Shown here piece after piece: positions 20,601-35,900 of a stretch of DNA of 64,000 bases. Numbering within the stretch: the stretch's first letter is position 1; each line of letters begins with the position of its first letter. The position numbers and the translations under genes were made by a program. The stretch is taken from contig OZ038480.1 in assembly GCA_964036315.1 (NCBI GenBank), positions 9,487,703 to 9,551,702 of the forward strand. The letters run 5' to 3'. The stretch comes from Acanthosepion esculentum (taxonomy: Eukaryota; Mollusca; Cephalopoda; Sepiida; Sepiidae). A model generated the notes under the pieces. The model saw nothing but the letters and a program-made list of their open reading frames with translations. It was not told where the DNA came from and did not search any database.

Positions 20601-23600
20601 ATCATCATGTGTTAGGATCTTTCGCAATACGGTGATTTTGCTTAGACATTTCTATTATGGACAAATTACAATCATGTATTAGGTTCTTTAGCAATAGGGT
20701 GATTTTGCTTAGACATTTCCATTATGGATAAATTACCATGATGTATTAGGTATTTTCTCAATAGGGTGATTTTGCTTAGATATTTCTATTATGGATAAAT
20801 TACCATCATGTATTAGGTCCTTTTGCAATAGGGTAATTTTTCTTAGACATTTCTATTATGGATAAATTACCATCCTGTATTAGGTTCTTTCTCAATAGGG
20901 TGATTTCGCTTAGACATTTCTATTATGGATAAATTAACATCATGTGTTAGGTTCTTTCGCAATAGGGTGATTTTGCATAGACATTTCGATTATGGATAAA
21001 TTACCATCATGAATAAGGTTCTTTCAGATAGGGTGATTTTGCTTAGACATTTCTATTATGGATAAATTACCTTCATGTATTAGGTTCTTTTTCAATTGGG
21101 TTATTTCGTTTAGACATTTCTATTATGGATAAATTATCATCATGTGTTAGCTTCTTTCGCAATAGGGTGATTTTGCTTAGACATTTCTATTATGGATAAA
21201 TTACCATCATGTATTAGGTTCTTTTGCAATAGGGTGATTTTGCTTCGACATTTCTATTATGGATAAATTACCATCATGTATTGGGTTCTTTCGCAATAGG
21301 GGGATTTCGCTTAGACATTTCTATTATGCATAAATTACCAACATCTGTTAGGTTCTTTCGCAATAGTGTGATTTTGCTTAGTCAATTCTACTATGGATAA
21401 ATTACCAACATATGTCAAGTTCTTTCGCAATAGGGTGATGTCGCTTAGAGATTACTATTATGGATAAACTACCATCATGTATTAGGTTCTTCCTCAATAG
21501 GGGGATTTCGCTTAGACATTTCTATTATGGATAAATTACCATCATTTATTAGGTTCTTTTGCAATGGGTGATTTTTCTTAGACATTTCTATTATGGATAA
21601 ATTGTCATCATGTGGTAGGTGCTTTCGAAATAGGGTGATTTTTCTTAGACGTTTCTAATATGGATAAATTACCATCATGTATTAGGTTTTTTTTAAATTG
21701 GGTTATTTCGCTTAGACATTTCTATTATGGATAAATTATCATCATGTGTTAGGTTCTTTCGCAATAGGGTGATTTTGCTTAGACATTTCTATTATGGATA
21801 AATTACCATCATGTGTTAGATTCTTTCGCAATAGAGTGATATTGCTTAGACATTTCTACTATGGATAAATTACCAACATGTGTTAGGTTCTTTCGCAATA
21901 GGGTGATTTTGCTTAGACATTTCTATTATGGATAAATTACCATCATGTACTAGGTTGTTTCTCAATAAGGTTATTTCGCTTAGACATTTCTATTATGGAT
22001 AAATCATCATCATGTGTTAGGTTTTTTCGCAAAAGGGTGATTTTGCTTAGTTATTTCTATTATGGATAAATTACCATCATGTATTAGGTTCTTTCTCAAT
22101 AGGGTGATTTCCCTTCGACATTTCTATTATGGATAAATTACCATCATGTATTAGGTTCTTTCTCAATAGGGTGATTTCGTTTAGACATTTCTATTATGGA
22201 TAAATCTTCATGTGTCAGGATTTTTCGCGAAAAGGTGATTTTGCTTAGACATTTCTATTATGGATAAATTACCATCATGTATTAGGTTCTTTAGCAATAG
22301 GGTGATTTTGCTTAGACATTTCTATTATGGATAAATTACCATCATGTATTAGGTTGTTTCTCAATAGGGTGATTTCGCTTAGACATTTCTATTATGGATA
22401 AATTATCATCATGTGTTAGGTTCTTTCGCAATAGTGTGATTTTGCTTAGACATTTATATTATGGATAAATTACCATCATGTATTATGTTCTTTCGCAATA
22501 GGGTGATTTTGCTTCGACATTTCTATTATGGATAAATTAAAATCATGTATTAGTTTCGTTCGCAATAGGGGGATTTTGCTTAGACATTTCTATCATGGAT
22601 AAATTACCATCATGTGTTAGGTTCTTTCGCAATAGAGTGATTTTGCTTAGACATTTCTACTATGGATAAATTACCTACAAGTGTTAGGTTCTTTCGCAAT
22701 AGGGTGATTTTGCTTAGATATTTCTACTATGGATAAATTACCAACATGTGTTAGGTTCTTTCGCAATAGGATGATATTGCTTAGACATTTCTATTATGGA
22801 TAAATTACCACCATGTATTACGTTCATTCGCAATAGGATGATTTTGCTTAGACATTTCTATTATGGATAAATTACCATCATGTGTTAGGTTCTTTCGCAA
22901 TAGGTGGATTTTGCTTAGACATTTCTATCATGGATAAATTTCCATCATGTATTAGATTCTTTCTCAATAGGGTGACTTCGCTTAGACATTTCTATTTTGG
23001 ATAAATTATCAACATCTGTTAGGTTCTTTCGCAATAGGGTGATTTTGCTTAGTCATTTCTATTTTGGATAAATTACCATCATGTATTAGGTTCTTTCTCA
23101 ATAGGGTGATTTCGCTTAGACAATTCTATTATGGATAAATTATCATCATGTGTTAGGTTCTTTCGCAATAGAGCGATTTTGCTTAGACATTTCTATTATG
23201 GATAAATTACCACCAAGTTTTAGGTTCTTTTGCAATAGGGTGATTTCGCTTAGACATTTCTATTATGGATAAATTATCATCATGTGTTAGGTTCTTTCGC
23301 AATAGGGTGATTTTGCTTACACAATTCTATTATGGATAAATTACAAACATGTATTAGGTTCTTTCGCAATAGGGTGATTTTGCTTAGACATTTCTATTAT
23401 GGATAAATTACCATCAAGTATTACGTTCTTTCTCAATATGGTGATTTCGCTTAGACATTTCTGTTATGGATAAATTATCAACATGTGTTAGGTTCTTGCG
23501 CAATAGGCTGATTTTCCTTAGACATTTCTATTATGGATAAATTACCATCATGTATTAGGTTCTTTCTCAATAGGGTGATTTCGCTTAGACATTTCTATTA

Positions 23601-26600
23601 TGGATAAATTATCATCATGTGTTATGTTCTTTCGCAATAGGGTGATTTTGCTTAGACATTTCTATTATGGATAAATTGCCATCATGTATTAGGTTCTTTT
23701 TCAATAGGGTGATTTCGCTTAGACATTTCTATTATGGATAAATAATCATAATGTGATAGGTTCTTTCGCAATAGGGTGATTTTGCATAGACATTTCTATT
23801 ATGCATAAATTACCATCATGAATTAGGTTCTTTCGCATAGGGTGATTTTGCTTAGACATTTCTATTATGGATAAATTACCTTCATGTATTAGGTTCTTTC
23901 TCAATAGGGTGATTTCGCTTAGATATTTCTATTATGGATAAATTATCATCATGTGTTAGGTTCTTTCGCAATAGGGTGATTTTGCTTAGATATTTCTATT
24001 ATGGATAAAATACCATCATGAATAAGTTTCTTTCTCAATAGGGTGATTTCGCTTAGACATTACTATTATGGATAAATTATCATCATGTGTTAGGTTCTTT
24101 CGCAAGAGGGTGAATTTGCTTAGAAATTTCTATTATGGATAAATTACCATCATGTATTAGGTTCTTTCTCAAGAGGGTGATTTCGCATAGACATTTCTAT
24201 TATGGATAAATTAACATCATATATTAGGTTCTTTCGCAATAGGGGGATTGCGCTTAGATATTTCTACTATGGATAAATTACCATCATGTGTTAGGTCCTT
24301 TCGCAATAGGGCGATTTTGCTTAGACATTTATACTATGTATAATTTACCAACATGTGTTAGGTTCTTTCGCAATAGGGTGATGTCGCGTAGACAATTCTC
24401 TGATTGATAAATTACCATCATGTATTAGGTTTTTTCGCAATTGGGTGATTTCGCTTAGACATTTCTATTATGCATAACTTATCAACATGTGTTATGTTCT
24501 TTCGCAATAGGGTGATTTGGCTTAGACATTTCTATTATGGAAAAATTACCATCATGTATTAGGTTCTTTTGCAATAGTGTATTTTCCTTAGACATTTCTA
24601 TTATGGATAAATTACCATCATGAATTAGGTTCTTTCTCAATAGGGTGATTTCGCTTAGACATTTCTATTCTGGATAAATTATCATCATGTGTTAGGTTCT
24701 TTCGCAAGAGGGTGAATTTGCTTAGACATTTCTATTATGGATAAATTACCATCATGTATTAGGTTTTTTTTGCAATAGGGTGATTTTGCTTAGACATTTC
24801 TATTATGGATAAATTACCATCATGTGTTAGGTACTTTCGCAATAAGGGTATTTTGCTTAGACATTTCTATTATGGATAAATTACCATCATGTATTAGGTT
24901 CTTTCACAATATGCTGATTTTGCTTAGACATTTCTATTATGGTTAAATTACCAACATGTGTTAGGTTTTTCGTAATAGGGTGATGTCGCGTAGACATTTC
25001 TCTTATGGATAAATAATAATAATGTGTTAGGTTCTTTCGCAATAGGGTGATTTTGCTTAGACATTTTTATTATGGATAAATTACCAACATCTGTTAGGTT
25101 CTTTCGCAATAGGGTGATGTCGCGGAGACATTTCTCTTATGGATAAATTACCATCATGTATTAGGTTTTTTCGCAATTGGGTGATTTCGCTTAGACATTT
25201 CTATTATGGATAACTTATCATCATGTGTTAGGATCTTTCGCAATACGGTGATTTCGCTTAGACATTTCTATTATGGACAAATTACCATCATGTGTTAGCT
25301 TCTTTCGCAATAGGGTGATTTTGCTTAGACATTTCTATTATGGATAAATTACCTTCATGTATTAGGTTCTTTCTCAATAGGGTGATTTCGCTTAGATATT
25401 TCTATTATGGATAAATTATCAGCATGTGTTAGGTTCTTTCGCAATAGGGTTATTTTGCTTAGATATTTCTATTATGGATAAATTACCATCATGAATAAGG
25501 TTCTTTCTCAATAGGGTGATTTCGCTTAGACATTTCTATTATGGATAAATTATCATCATGTGTTAGGTTCTTTCGCAAGAGGGTGAATTTGCTTAGAAAT
25601 TTCTATTATGGATAAATTACTATCATGTATTAGGTTCTTTCTCAAGAGGGTGATTTCGCATAGACATTTCTATTATGGATAAATTAACATCATGTATTAG
25701 GTTCTTTCGCAATAGGGGGATTTCGCTTAGACATTTCTATTATGGATAAATTACCATCATGTGTTAGGTTCTTTCGCAATAGGGCGATTTTGCTTAGACA
25801 TTTATACTATGTATAATTTACCAACATGTGTTAGGTTCTTTCGCAATAGGGTGATGTCGCGTAGACAATTCTCTGATTGATAAATTACCATCATGTATTA
25901 GGTTTTTTCGTAATTGGGTGATTTCGCTTAGACATTTCTATTATGCATAACTTATCAACATGTGTTATGTTCTTTCGCAATAGGGTGATTTGGCTTAGAC
26001 ATTTCTATTATGGAAAAATTACCATCATGTATTAGATTCTTTTGCAATAGGGTATTTTCCTTAGACATTTCTATTATGGATAAATTACCATCATGAATTA
26101 GGTTCTTTCTCAATAGGGTGATTTCGCTTAGACATTTCTATTCTGGATAAATTATCATCATGTGTTAGGTTCTTTCGCAAGAGGGTGAATTTGCTTAGAC
26201 ATTTCTATTATGGATAAATTACCATCATGTATTAGGTTTTTTTTGCAATAGGGTGATTTTGCTTAGACATTTCTATTATGGATAAATTACCATCATGTGT
26301 TAGGTTCTTTCGCAATAAGGGTATTTTGCTTAGACATTTTTATTATGGATAAATTACCAACATCTGTTAGGTTCTTTCGCAATAGGGTGATGTCGCGGAG
26401 ACATTTCTCTTATGGATAAATTACCATCATGTATTAGGTTTTTTCGCAATTGGGTGATTTCGCTTAGACATTTCTATTATGGATAACTTATCATCATGTG
26501 TTAGGATCTTTCGCAATACAGTGATTTCGCTTAGACATTTCTATTATGGACAAATTACCATCATGTATTAGGTTCTTTAGCAATAGGGTGATTTTGCTTA

Positions 26601-29600
26601 GACATTTCCATTGTGGATAAATTACCATGATGTATTAGGTATTTTCTCAATAGGGTGATTTTGCTTAGATATTTCTATTATGGATAAATTACCATCATGT
26701 ATTAGGTCCTTTTGCAATAGGGTAATTTTTCTTAGACATTTCTATTATGGATAAATTACCATCCTGTATTAGGTTCTTTCTCAATAGGGTGATTTCGCTT
26801 AGACATTTCTATTATGGATAAATTAACATCATGTGTTAGGTTCTTTCGAAATAGGGAGATTTTGCATAGACATTTCGATTATGGAAAAATTACCATCATG
26901 AATAAGGTTCTTTCACATAGGGTGATTTTGCTTAGACATTTCTTTTATGGATAAATTACCTTCATGTATTAGGTTCTTTTTCAATTGGGTTATTTCGTTT
27001 AGACATTTCTATTATGGATAAATTATCATCATGTGTTAGCTTCTTTCGCAATAGGGTGATTTTGCTTAGACATTTCTATTATGGATAAATTACCATCATG
27101 TATTGGGTTCTTTCGCAATAGAGGGATTTCGCTTAGACATTTCTATTATGCATAAATTACCAACATCTGTTAGGTTCTTTCGCAATAGGGTGATTTTGCT
27201 TAGACAATTCTACTATGGATAAATTACCAACATGTGTCAGGTTCTTTCGCAATAGGGTGATGTCGCTTAGAGATTACTATTATGGATAAACTAGCATCAT
27301 GTATTAGGTTCTTTCGCAATTGGGTGATTTCGCTTAGTCATTTCTAATATGGATAAATTACCATCATGTATTAGGTTTTTTTTCAATTGGGTTATTTCGC
27401 TTAGACATTTCTATTATGGATAAATTATCATCATGTGTTAGTTTCTTTCGCAATAGGGTGATTTTGCTTAGACATTTCTATTATGGATAAATTACCATCA
27501 TGTATTAGGTTCTTTTGCAATAGGGTGATTATTCTTAGACATTTCTATTATGGATAAATTACCATCATGAATTAGGTTCTTTCTCAATAGGGTGATTTCG
27601 CTTAGACATTTCTATTATGGATAAATTATCATCATGTGTTAGGTTCTTTCGCAATAGGGTGATTTAGCTTAGATTTTTCTATTATGGATAAATTACCATC
27701 ATGAATTATGTTCTTTCGCAATAGTGTGAATTTTGCTTAGACATTTCTATTATGGATAAATTATCATCATGTGTTAGGTCCTTTCTCAATTGGGTGATTT
27801 CGCTTAGGCATTTCTATTATGGATAAATTATCATCATGTGTTAGGTTCTTTCGCAAAAGGGTGATTTTGCTTAGACATTTCTATTATGGATAAATTGCCA
27901 TCATGTATTAGGTTCTTTAGCAATAGGGTGATTTTGCTTAGACATTTCTATTATGGATAAATTCCCATGATGTATTAGGTACTTTCTCAATAGGGTGATT
28001 TCGCTTAGACATTTCTCTTATGGATAAATTACCAACATGTGTTAGGTTCTTTCGCAATAAGGTGCTTTTGGTTAGACAATTCTACTACGGATAAATTAAC
28101 AACATGTGTTAGGTTCTTTTGCAATAGGTTGATTTCGCTTAGACATTTCTATTATGGATAAATTGCCATCATGAATTAGTTTCTTTCTCAATAGGGTGAT
28201 TTCGCTTAGACATTTCTATTATGGATAAATTATCATAATGTGTTAGGTTCTTTCGCAATAGGGTGATTTTGCTTAGATATTTCTATTATGGATAAATTAC
28301 CATCATGTATTAGGTTCTTTCTCAATAGCGTGATTTCGCTTAGACATTTCTATTATGGATAAATTACCATCATGTATTGGTTTCTTCGCCATAAGGGGAT
28401 TTCGCTTAGACATTTCTATTATGCATAAATTACCAACATGTGTTAGGTTCTTTCGCAATAAGGTGCTTTTGGTTAGACAATTCTACTACGGATAAATTAA
28501 CAACATGTGTTAGGTTCTTTCGCAATAGGGTGATGTCGCTTAGAGATTATTATTATGGATAAATTACCATCATGTATTAGGTTCTTTCACAATAGGGTGA
28601 TTTCGCTTAGACATTTCTATTATGGATAAATTATCATCATGTGTTAGGTTCTTTCGCAATAGTGTGATATTGCTTAGACATTTCTATTATGGATAAATTA
28701 CCATCCTGTATTAGGTTCTTTCGCAATAGGGTGATTTTGCTTAGACATTTCTATTATGGATAAATTACCATCATGTGTTAGGTTCTTTCGCAATAGGTTG
28801 ATTTTGCTTAGATATTTCTATTGTGGATAAATTACCATCATGTATTCTGTTTTTTCACAATAGGATGATTTGGCTTAGATATTACTATTATGGATGAATT
28901 ATCATTATGTTTTAGGTTCTTTCGCAATAAGGAGATTTCGCTTAGACATTTTTATTATGGAAAAATTATCATCATGTGTTCGGTTCTTTAATAATAGTGG
29001 GATTTCGCTTAGACATTTCTATTATGGATAAATTACCATCATGTATTAGGTTTTTTTTGCAATAGGGAGATTTTGCTTAGACATTTTTATTATGGATATT
29101 TTACCATCATGTATTAGGTTCTTTGTCAATAGGGTGATTTCGCTTAGACATTTCTATTATGGATAAATTATCATCATGTGTTATGTTCTTTAGCAATAGG
29201 GTGATTTTGCTTAGACATTTCTGTCCTCGATAAATTATCATCATGTGTTAGGTTGTTTCGCAATAGGGTGATTTTGCTTAGACATTTCTATTATGGATAA
29301 ATTACCATGATGTATTAGGTTCTTTTTCAATAGTGTGATTTCGCATAGACATTTCTATTATGGATAAATTAACATCATGTGTTAGATTGTTTCGCAATAC
29401 GGCGATTTTACTTAGACATTTCTACTATGGATAAATTACCAACATCTGTTAGGTTCTTTTGCAATAGGGTGATGTCGCGTAGACATTTCTCTTATGAATA
29501 AATTACCATCATGTATTACGTTTTTTCGCCATTGGGTGATTTCGCTTAGTCATTTCTATTATGGATAACTTATCATCATGTGTTAGGTTCTATTGCAATA

Positions 29601-29900
29601 GGGTGATTTTGCTTAGACATTTCTATTATGGATAAATTACCATCATGTATTAGGTTCTTTCTCGATAGCGTGATTTCGCTTAGACATTTCTATTATGGAT
29701 AAATTACCATCATGTATTGGGTTCTTTCGCAATAAATGGATTTCTCTTAGACATTTCTATTATGCATAAATTACCAACATGTGTTAGGTTCTTTCGCAAT
29801 AGAGTGATGTCGCTTAGATATTTCTATTATGTATAATTTGCCATCATGTATTAGGTTCTTTATCAATAGGGTGATTTTGCTTAGACATTTCTACTATGGA
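17640..29900 (+). repeat. Region of 134-bp dimer organisation
   Basis: Through much of this stretch two monomer types alternate. Type A has ACCATCATGTATTAG followed by TTTCTCAATAGGG and TTTCGCTTAG. Type B has ATCATCATGTGTTAG followed by TTTCGCAATAGGG and TTTTGCTTAG. The alternation breaks in places, but whole-dimer insertions (134 bp) between duplicated blocks support the dimer as a unit of turnover. Further right in the array the alternation is much weaker. Confidence 0.75.
18100..27300 (+). repeat. 4-kb direct duplication within the array, with nested amplification
   Basis: Rare variants in 18100-21470 recur in 22380-27300 in the same order. The offset is 4281 bp near 18.2-18.3 kb, 4415 at 19.1-20.0 kb (134 bp more), 4616 at 20.5 kb, then 5889 and 5822 at 20.7-21.45 kb. 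Steps are near whole monomers. The jump to 5889 comes from a nested copy: about 23870-24890 is repeated at about 25343-26340 (offset 1473, later 1273). Markers include GCGTAGACAATTCTCTGATT (19971, 24386, 25859) and ATGTCGCGGAGACATTTCTC (20501, 25117, 26390). Confidence 0.85.
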
Positions 29901-32900
29901 TAAATTACCATCATATATTAGGTTTTTCGCAATAGGGGGATTTTCCTTAGACATTTCTATTATGGATAAATTACCATCATGTATTAGGTTCTTTCTCAAT
30001 AGGGTGATTTCGCTTAGACATTTCTATTATGGATAATTTATCATCATGTGTTAGGTTCTTTCGCTATAGGGTGATTTGTCTTAGACATTTCTACTATGGA
30101 TAAATTACTATCATGTATTAGGTTCTTTCTACATTGGGTGATTTCGCATAGACATTTCTATTATGGATAAATTAACATCATGTGTTAGGTTCTTTCGCAA
30201 TAGGGTGATTTTGCTTAGTCATTTCTATTATGGAAAAATTACCATCATGTATTAGGTTCTTTCGCAATAGGGTTATTTTGCTTAGACATATCTATTATGG
30301 ATAAATTACCGTCATGTATTAGGTTCTTTCTCAATAGGGTGATTTCGCTTAGACATTTCTATTATGGATAAATTACCATCATGTATTAGGTTTTTTGCAA
30401 TACGGGGATTTCGCTTAGACATTTCTATTATGGATAAATTACCATCATGTGTTAGGTTCTTTCGAAATAGGGGTATTTTGCTTAGATATTTCTATTATGG
30501 ATAAATTACCATCATGTATTAGGTTCTTTTGCAATAGGGTGATATTGCTTAGACATTACTATTATGGATGAATTACCAGCATGCATTAGGTTCTTTCTCA
30601 ATACGGTGATTTCGCTGAGGCAATTCTATTATGCATAAAATATCATCATGTGTTAGTTTCTTTCGCAGTACCGTGATTTTGCTTAGACATTTCTATTATG
30701 GATAAATTACCATCATATATTAGGTTCTTTCTCAATAGGGTGATTTCGCTTAGATATTTCTATTATGGATAAATTATCATCATGTGTTAAGTTCTTTCGC
30801 AATAGGGTGATTTTGCTTAGACATTTCTATTATGGATAAATTACCATCATGTGTTAGGTTCTTTTGCAATAAGGGTATTTTGCTTAGACATTTCTATTAT
30901 GGATAAATTACCATCATGTATTAGGTTCTTTCACAATATGCTGATTTTGCTTAGACATTTCTATTATGGATAAATTACCATCATGTATTAGGTTCTTTCG
31001 CAATAGGGTGATTTTGCTTAGACATTTCTATTATGGATAAATTACCATCATGTATTAGGTTCTTTCTCAATAGGGTGATTTCGCTTAGACATTTCTATTG
31101 TGGATAATTTATCATCATGTGTTAGGTTCTTTCGCAATAGGGTGATTTTTCTTAGACTTTTCTCCTATGGATAAATTTCTGTCATGTATTAGGTTCATTC
31201 TCAATTGGGTGATTTCGCTTAGACATTTCTATTATGGATAAATTATCATCATGTGTTAGGTTCTTTCGCAATAAGGTGATTTTGCTTAGACATTTCTACA
31301 ATGGATAAATTACCATCGTATATTAGGTTCTTTCGCAATAGGGTGATTTTGCTTAGACATTTCTATTATGGATAAATTACCATCATGAATTAGGTTCTTT
31401 CTCAATAGGGTGATTTCGCTTAGACATCTCTATTATGGATAAATTATCATCATGTTTTAGGTTCTTTCGAAATAGGGTGATTTTGCTTAGACATTTCTAT
31501 TATGGTTAAATTACCTCATTTATTAGGTTCTTTCGCAATAGGGTGATTTTGCTTAGACATTTCTATTATGGATAAATTACCATCATGTGTTAGGTTCTTT
31601 CGCAATAAGGGTGATTTCGCTTAGACATTTCTATTATGGATAAATTATCATCATGTGTTATGTACTTTCGCAATAGGTTGATTTTGCATAGACATTTCTA
31701 TTATGGATAAATTACCATCATGTTTTAGGTTCTTTCGCAATAGGGCGATTTTGTTTAGTTATTTTTAATATGGATAAATTGCCATCATGTGTTAGGTTCT
31801 TTCGCAATACGGTGATTTTGCTTAGACATTTCTATTATGGTTAAATTACCATCATATATTAGGTTCTTTCGCAATAGGGTGATTTTTCTTAGACATTTCT
31901 ATTATGGATAAATTACCATCATGTATTAGGTTCTTTCACAATATGGTGATTTTTTTAGACTTTTCTACTATGGATAAATTACTGTCATATATTAGGTTCT
32001 TTCTCAACTGGTTGATTTCGCTTAGACATTTCTATTACGGATAAATTATCATCATATGTTAGGTTCTTTCGCAATACGGTGATTTTGCTTAGACATTTCT
32101 ATTATGGATAAATTACCATCATGTATTAGGTTCTTTTGCAACAGGGTGATTTTGCTTAGAAATTTCTATTATGGTTAAATTTCCATCATGTATTAAGTTC
32201 TTTCTCAATAGGGGCATTTTGCTTAGACATTTCTATTATGGATAAATTACCATCATGTGTTAGGTTCTTTCGCAATAGGGTGATTTTGGTTAGACATTTC
32301 TACTATGGATAAATTACCAACATGTGTTAGGTTCTTTCGCAATAGGGTGATGTCACTTAGACATTTCTATTATGGATAAATTGCCATCATGTATGATGTT
32401 CTTTCGCGATAGGGTGATTTTGCTGTGACATTTCTATTATGGATAAAATACCATCATGTATTAGGTTCTTTCACAATAAGGTGATTTCGCTTAGACATTT
32501 CTATTATGGATAAATTATCATCATGTGTTAAGTTCTTTCGCAATAGCGTGATTCTGTTAGACACTACTATTATGGATAAATTACCATCATGTATTAGGTT
32601 CTTTCGCAATAGGGTGATTTTTCTTAGACATTTCTATTATGGATAAATTAACATCATGTGTTATGTTCTTTCGCAATAGGGTGATTTTGCATAGACATTT
32701 CTATTATGGATAAATTACCATCATGTACTAGGTTCTTTCACAATAGGGCGATTTTGCTTAGACATTACTGATATGGATAAATTGCCATCATGTATTAGGT
32801 TCTTTCGCAATGGGTTGATTTTGCTTAGACATTTCTATTATGGATAAATTACCATCATATATGAGGTTTTTTCGCCATAGTGTGATTTTGCTTAGACATT

Positions 32901-35900
32901 TCTATTATGGATAAGTTATCATCATATATTAAGTTCTTTAACAATATGGTGATTTTGCTTAGACATTTCTATTATGGATAAATGACCATCATGTATTAGG
33001 TCCTTTCGCAATAGGGTGATTTTGCTTAGACATTTCTATTATGGATAAATTATCATCGTGTGTTATGTTCTTCCGCAATAGGGTGATTTTGCTTAGATAT
33101 TTCTATTATGGATAAATTGCCAACTTACATTATGTCTTTTCGGAATGGAGTGATTTTTCTTAGACATTTCTATTATGGGTAAATTACCACCATGTATTAG
33201 TTTCTTTCACAATGGGTGCTTTTTATTAGACATTTCTATTATGGATAAATTACCATCATGTGTTAGGTTCTTTTGCAAGAGTGTGATTTGGCTTAGCATT
33301 TCTATTATTGATAAATTACCATCATGTGTTAGGTTCTTTCCCAATAGTGTGATTTTTCTTAGAGATTTCTATTATGGATAAATTGCCATCATTTATTAGG
33401 TTCTTTCGCAATAGCGTGATATTGCTTAGACATTTCTATTATGGATAAATTACCATCATGTATTAGGTTCTTTCGCAATAGTGTGATTTGGCTTAGACAT
33501 TTCTATTATGGATCAATTACCATCATGTATTAGGTTCTTTCGCAATAGGGTGATTTTGCTTATATATTTCTCTTATGGATAAATTACCATCATGTATTAT
33601 TTCTTTCGCAATAGTGTCATTTTGCTTAGACATTATGGATAAATTCCCATCATGTATTAGATTCTTTCACAATAGGGTGATTTTGCTTAGACATTACTAT
33701 TATGGATAAATTACCATCATGTGTTAGGTTCTTTTGCAAGAGTGTGATTTGGCTTAGCATTTCTATTATTGATAAATTACCATCATGTGTTAGGTTCTTT
33801 CCCAATAGTGTGATTTTTCTTAGAGATTTCTATTATGGATAAATTGCCATCATTTATTAGGTTCTTTCGCAATAGCGTGATATTGCTTAGACATTTCTAT
33901 TATGGATAAATTACCATCATGTATTAGGTTCTTTCGCAATAGTGTGATTTGGCTTAGACATTTCTATTATGGATCAATTACCATCATGTATTAGGTTCTT
34001 TCGCAATAGGGTGATTTTGCTTATATATTTCTCTTATGGATAAATTACCATCATGTATTATTTCTTTCGCAATAGTGTGATTTTGCTTAGACATTATGGA
34101 TAAATTCCCATCATGTATTAGATTCTTTCACAATAGGGTGATTTTGCTTAGACATTACTATTATGGATAAATTACCATCATGTGTTAGGTTCTTTTGCAA
34201 GAGTGTGATTTGGCTTAGCATTTCTATTATTGATAAATTACCATCATGTGTTAGGTTCTTTCCCAATAGTGTGATTTTTCTTAGAGATTTCTATTATGGA
34301 TAAATTGCCATCATTTCTTAGGTTCTTTCGCAATAGCGTGATATTGCTTAGACATTTCTATTATGGATAAATTACCATCATGTATTAGGTTCTTTCGCAA
34401 TAGTGTGATTTGGCTTAGACATTTCTATTATGGATCAATTACCATCATGTATTAGGTTCTTTCGCAATAGGGTGATTTTGCTTATATATTTCTCTTATGG
34501 ATAAATTACCATCATGTATTATTTCTTTCGCAATAGTGTGATTTTGCTTAGACATTATGGATAAATTCCCATCATGTATTAGATTCTTTCACAATAGGGT
34601 GATTTTGCTTAGACATTACTATTATGGATAAATTACCATCATGTGTTAGGTTCTTTCACAATAGGGTGATTTCGCTTAGACATTTCTATTATCGATAAAT
34701 TACCATCATATATTATTTTTTTTGCAATAGGGTGATTTTCTTCGAAATTTCTATTATGGATAAATTAACATCGTGTGTTAGGTTCGTTCGCAATAAGGTG
34801 ATTTTGCTTAGACATTTCTATTATGGAAAAATTACCATGATGTATTAGGTTATTTGACAATAGGGTGGTTTCGCTTAGACATTTCTATTATGGATAAATT
34901 TCCATCTTCTATTACGTTCTTTCGCAATAGGTGATTTTGCTTAGACATTTCTATTATGGATAAATTACCCTGATGTATTAGTTTCTTTCGCAATGGAGTG
35001 ATTTTGCTCAGACATTTCTATTATGGATAAATTGCCATCATGTGTTAGGTTCTTTCGCAATATGGAGATTTTGCTTAGACATTTCTATTATGCATAAATT
35101 GCCAACATGTATTATGTTCTTTCGCAATAGGGTGATTTTGCTTATATATTTCAATTATGGATAAATTACAATCATGTATTAGGTTCTTTCACAATAGTGT
35201 GAATTTGGCTTAGACATTTCTATTATGGATAAATTACCATCATGTATTAGGTTCTTTTTCAATAGGGTGATTTCGCTAAGACATTTCTATTATGGATAAA
35301 TTATCAACATGTCTTATGTTATTTCTCAAAAGGGTGATTTTTCTTAGACATTTCTATTATGGATAAATTACCATCATGTATTATGTTCTTTCGCAATAGG
35401 GTGATTTTGCTTAGACATTTCTATTATGGATAAATTACCATCAAGTATTAGGTTCTTTCTAAATAGGGTGGTTTCGCTTAGACATTTCTGTTATGGATAA
35501 ATTATCATCATGTGTTATGTTCTTTCGCAATAGGGTGATTTTGCTTAGACATTTCTATTATGGATAAATTACCATCATGTATTAGGTTCTTTCGCAATAG
35601 GTTGATTTTGCTTAGACATTTCTATTATGGATAAATTACCATCATGTATTAGGTTCTTTCGCAATAGGTTGATTTTGCTTAGACATTTCTATTATGGATA
35701 AATTACCATCAAGTATTAGGTTCTTTCTCAATAGGGTGATTTCGCTTAGACATTTCTATTATGGATAAATTATCATCATGTGTTAGGTTCTTTCGCAATA
35801 TGGTTATTTTGCTTAGACATTTCTATTATGGGTAAATTACCATCATGTATTATGTTCTTTCTTAATAGTGTGATATCTCTTAGACATTTCTATTATGGTT

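Noticed and set aside
33175..33381. Short frames inside the satellite (also 40572-40772, 41590-41811, 47396-47605) as genes
   Set aside because: They are the three-frame translation of the 67-bp monomer where stop codons happen to be mutated, with no start context or domain.
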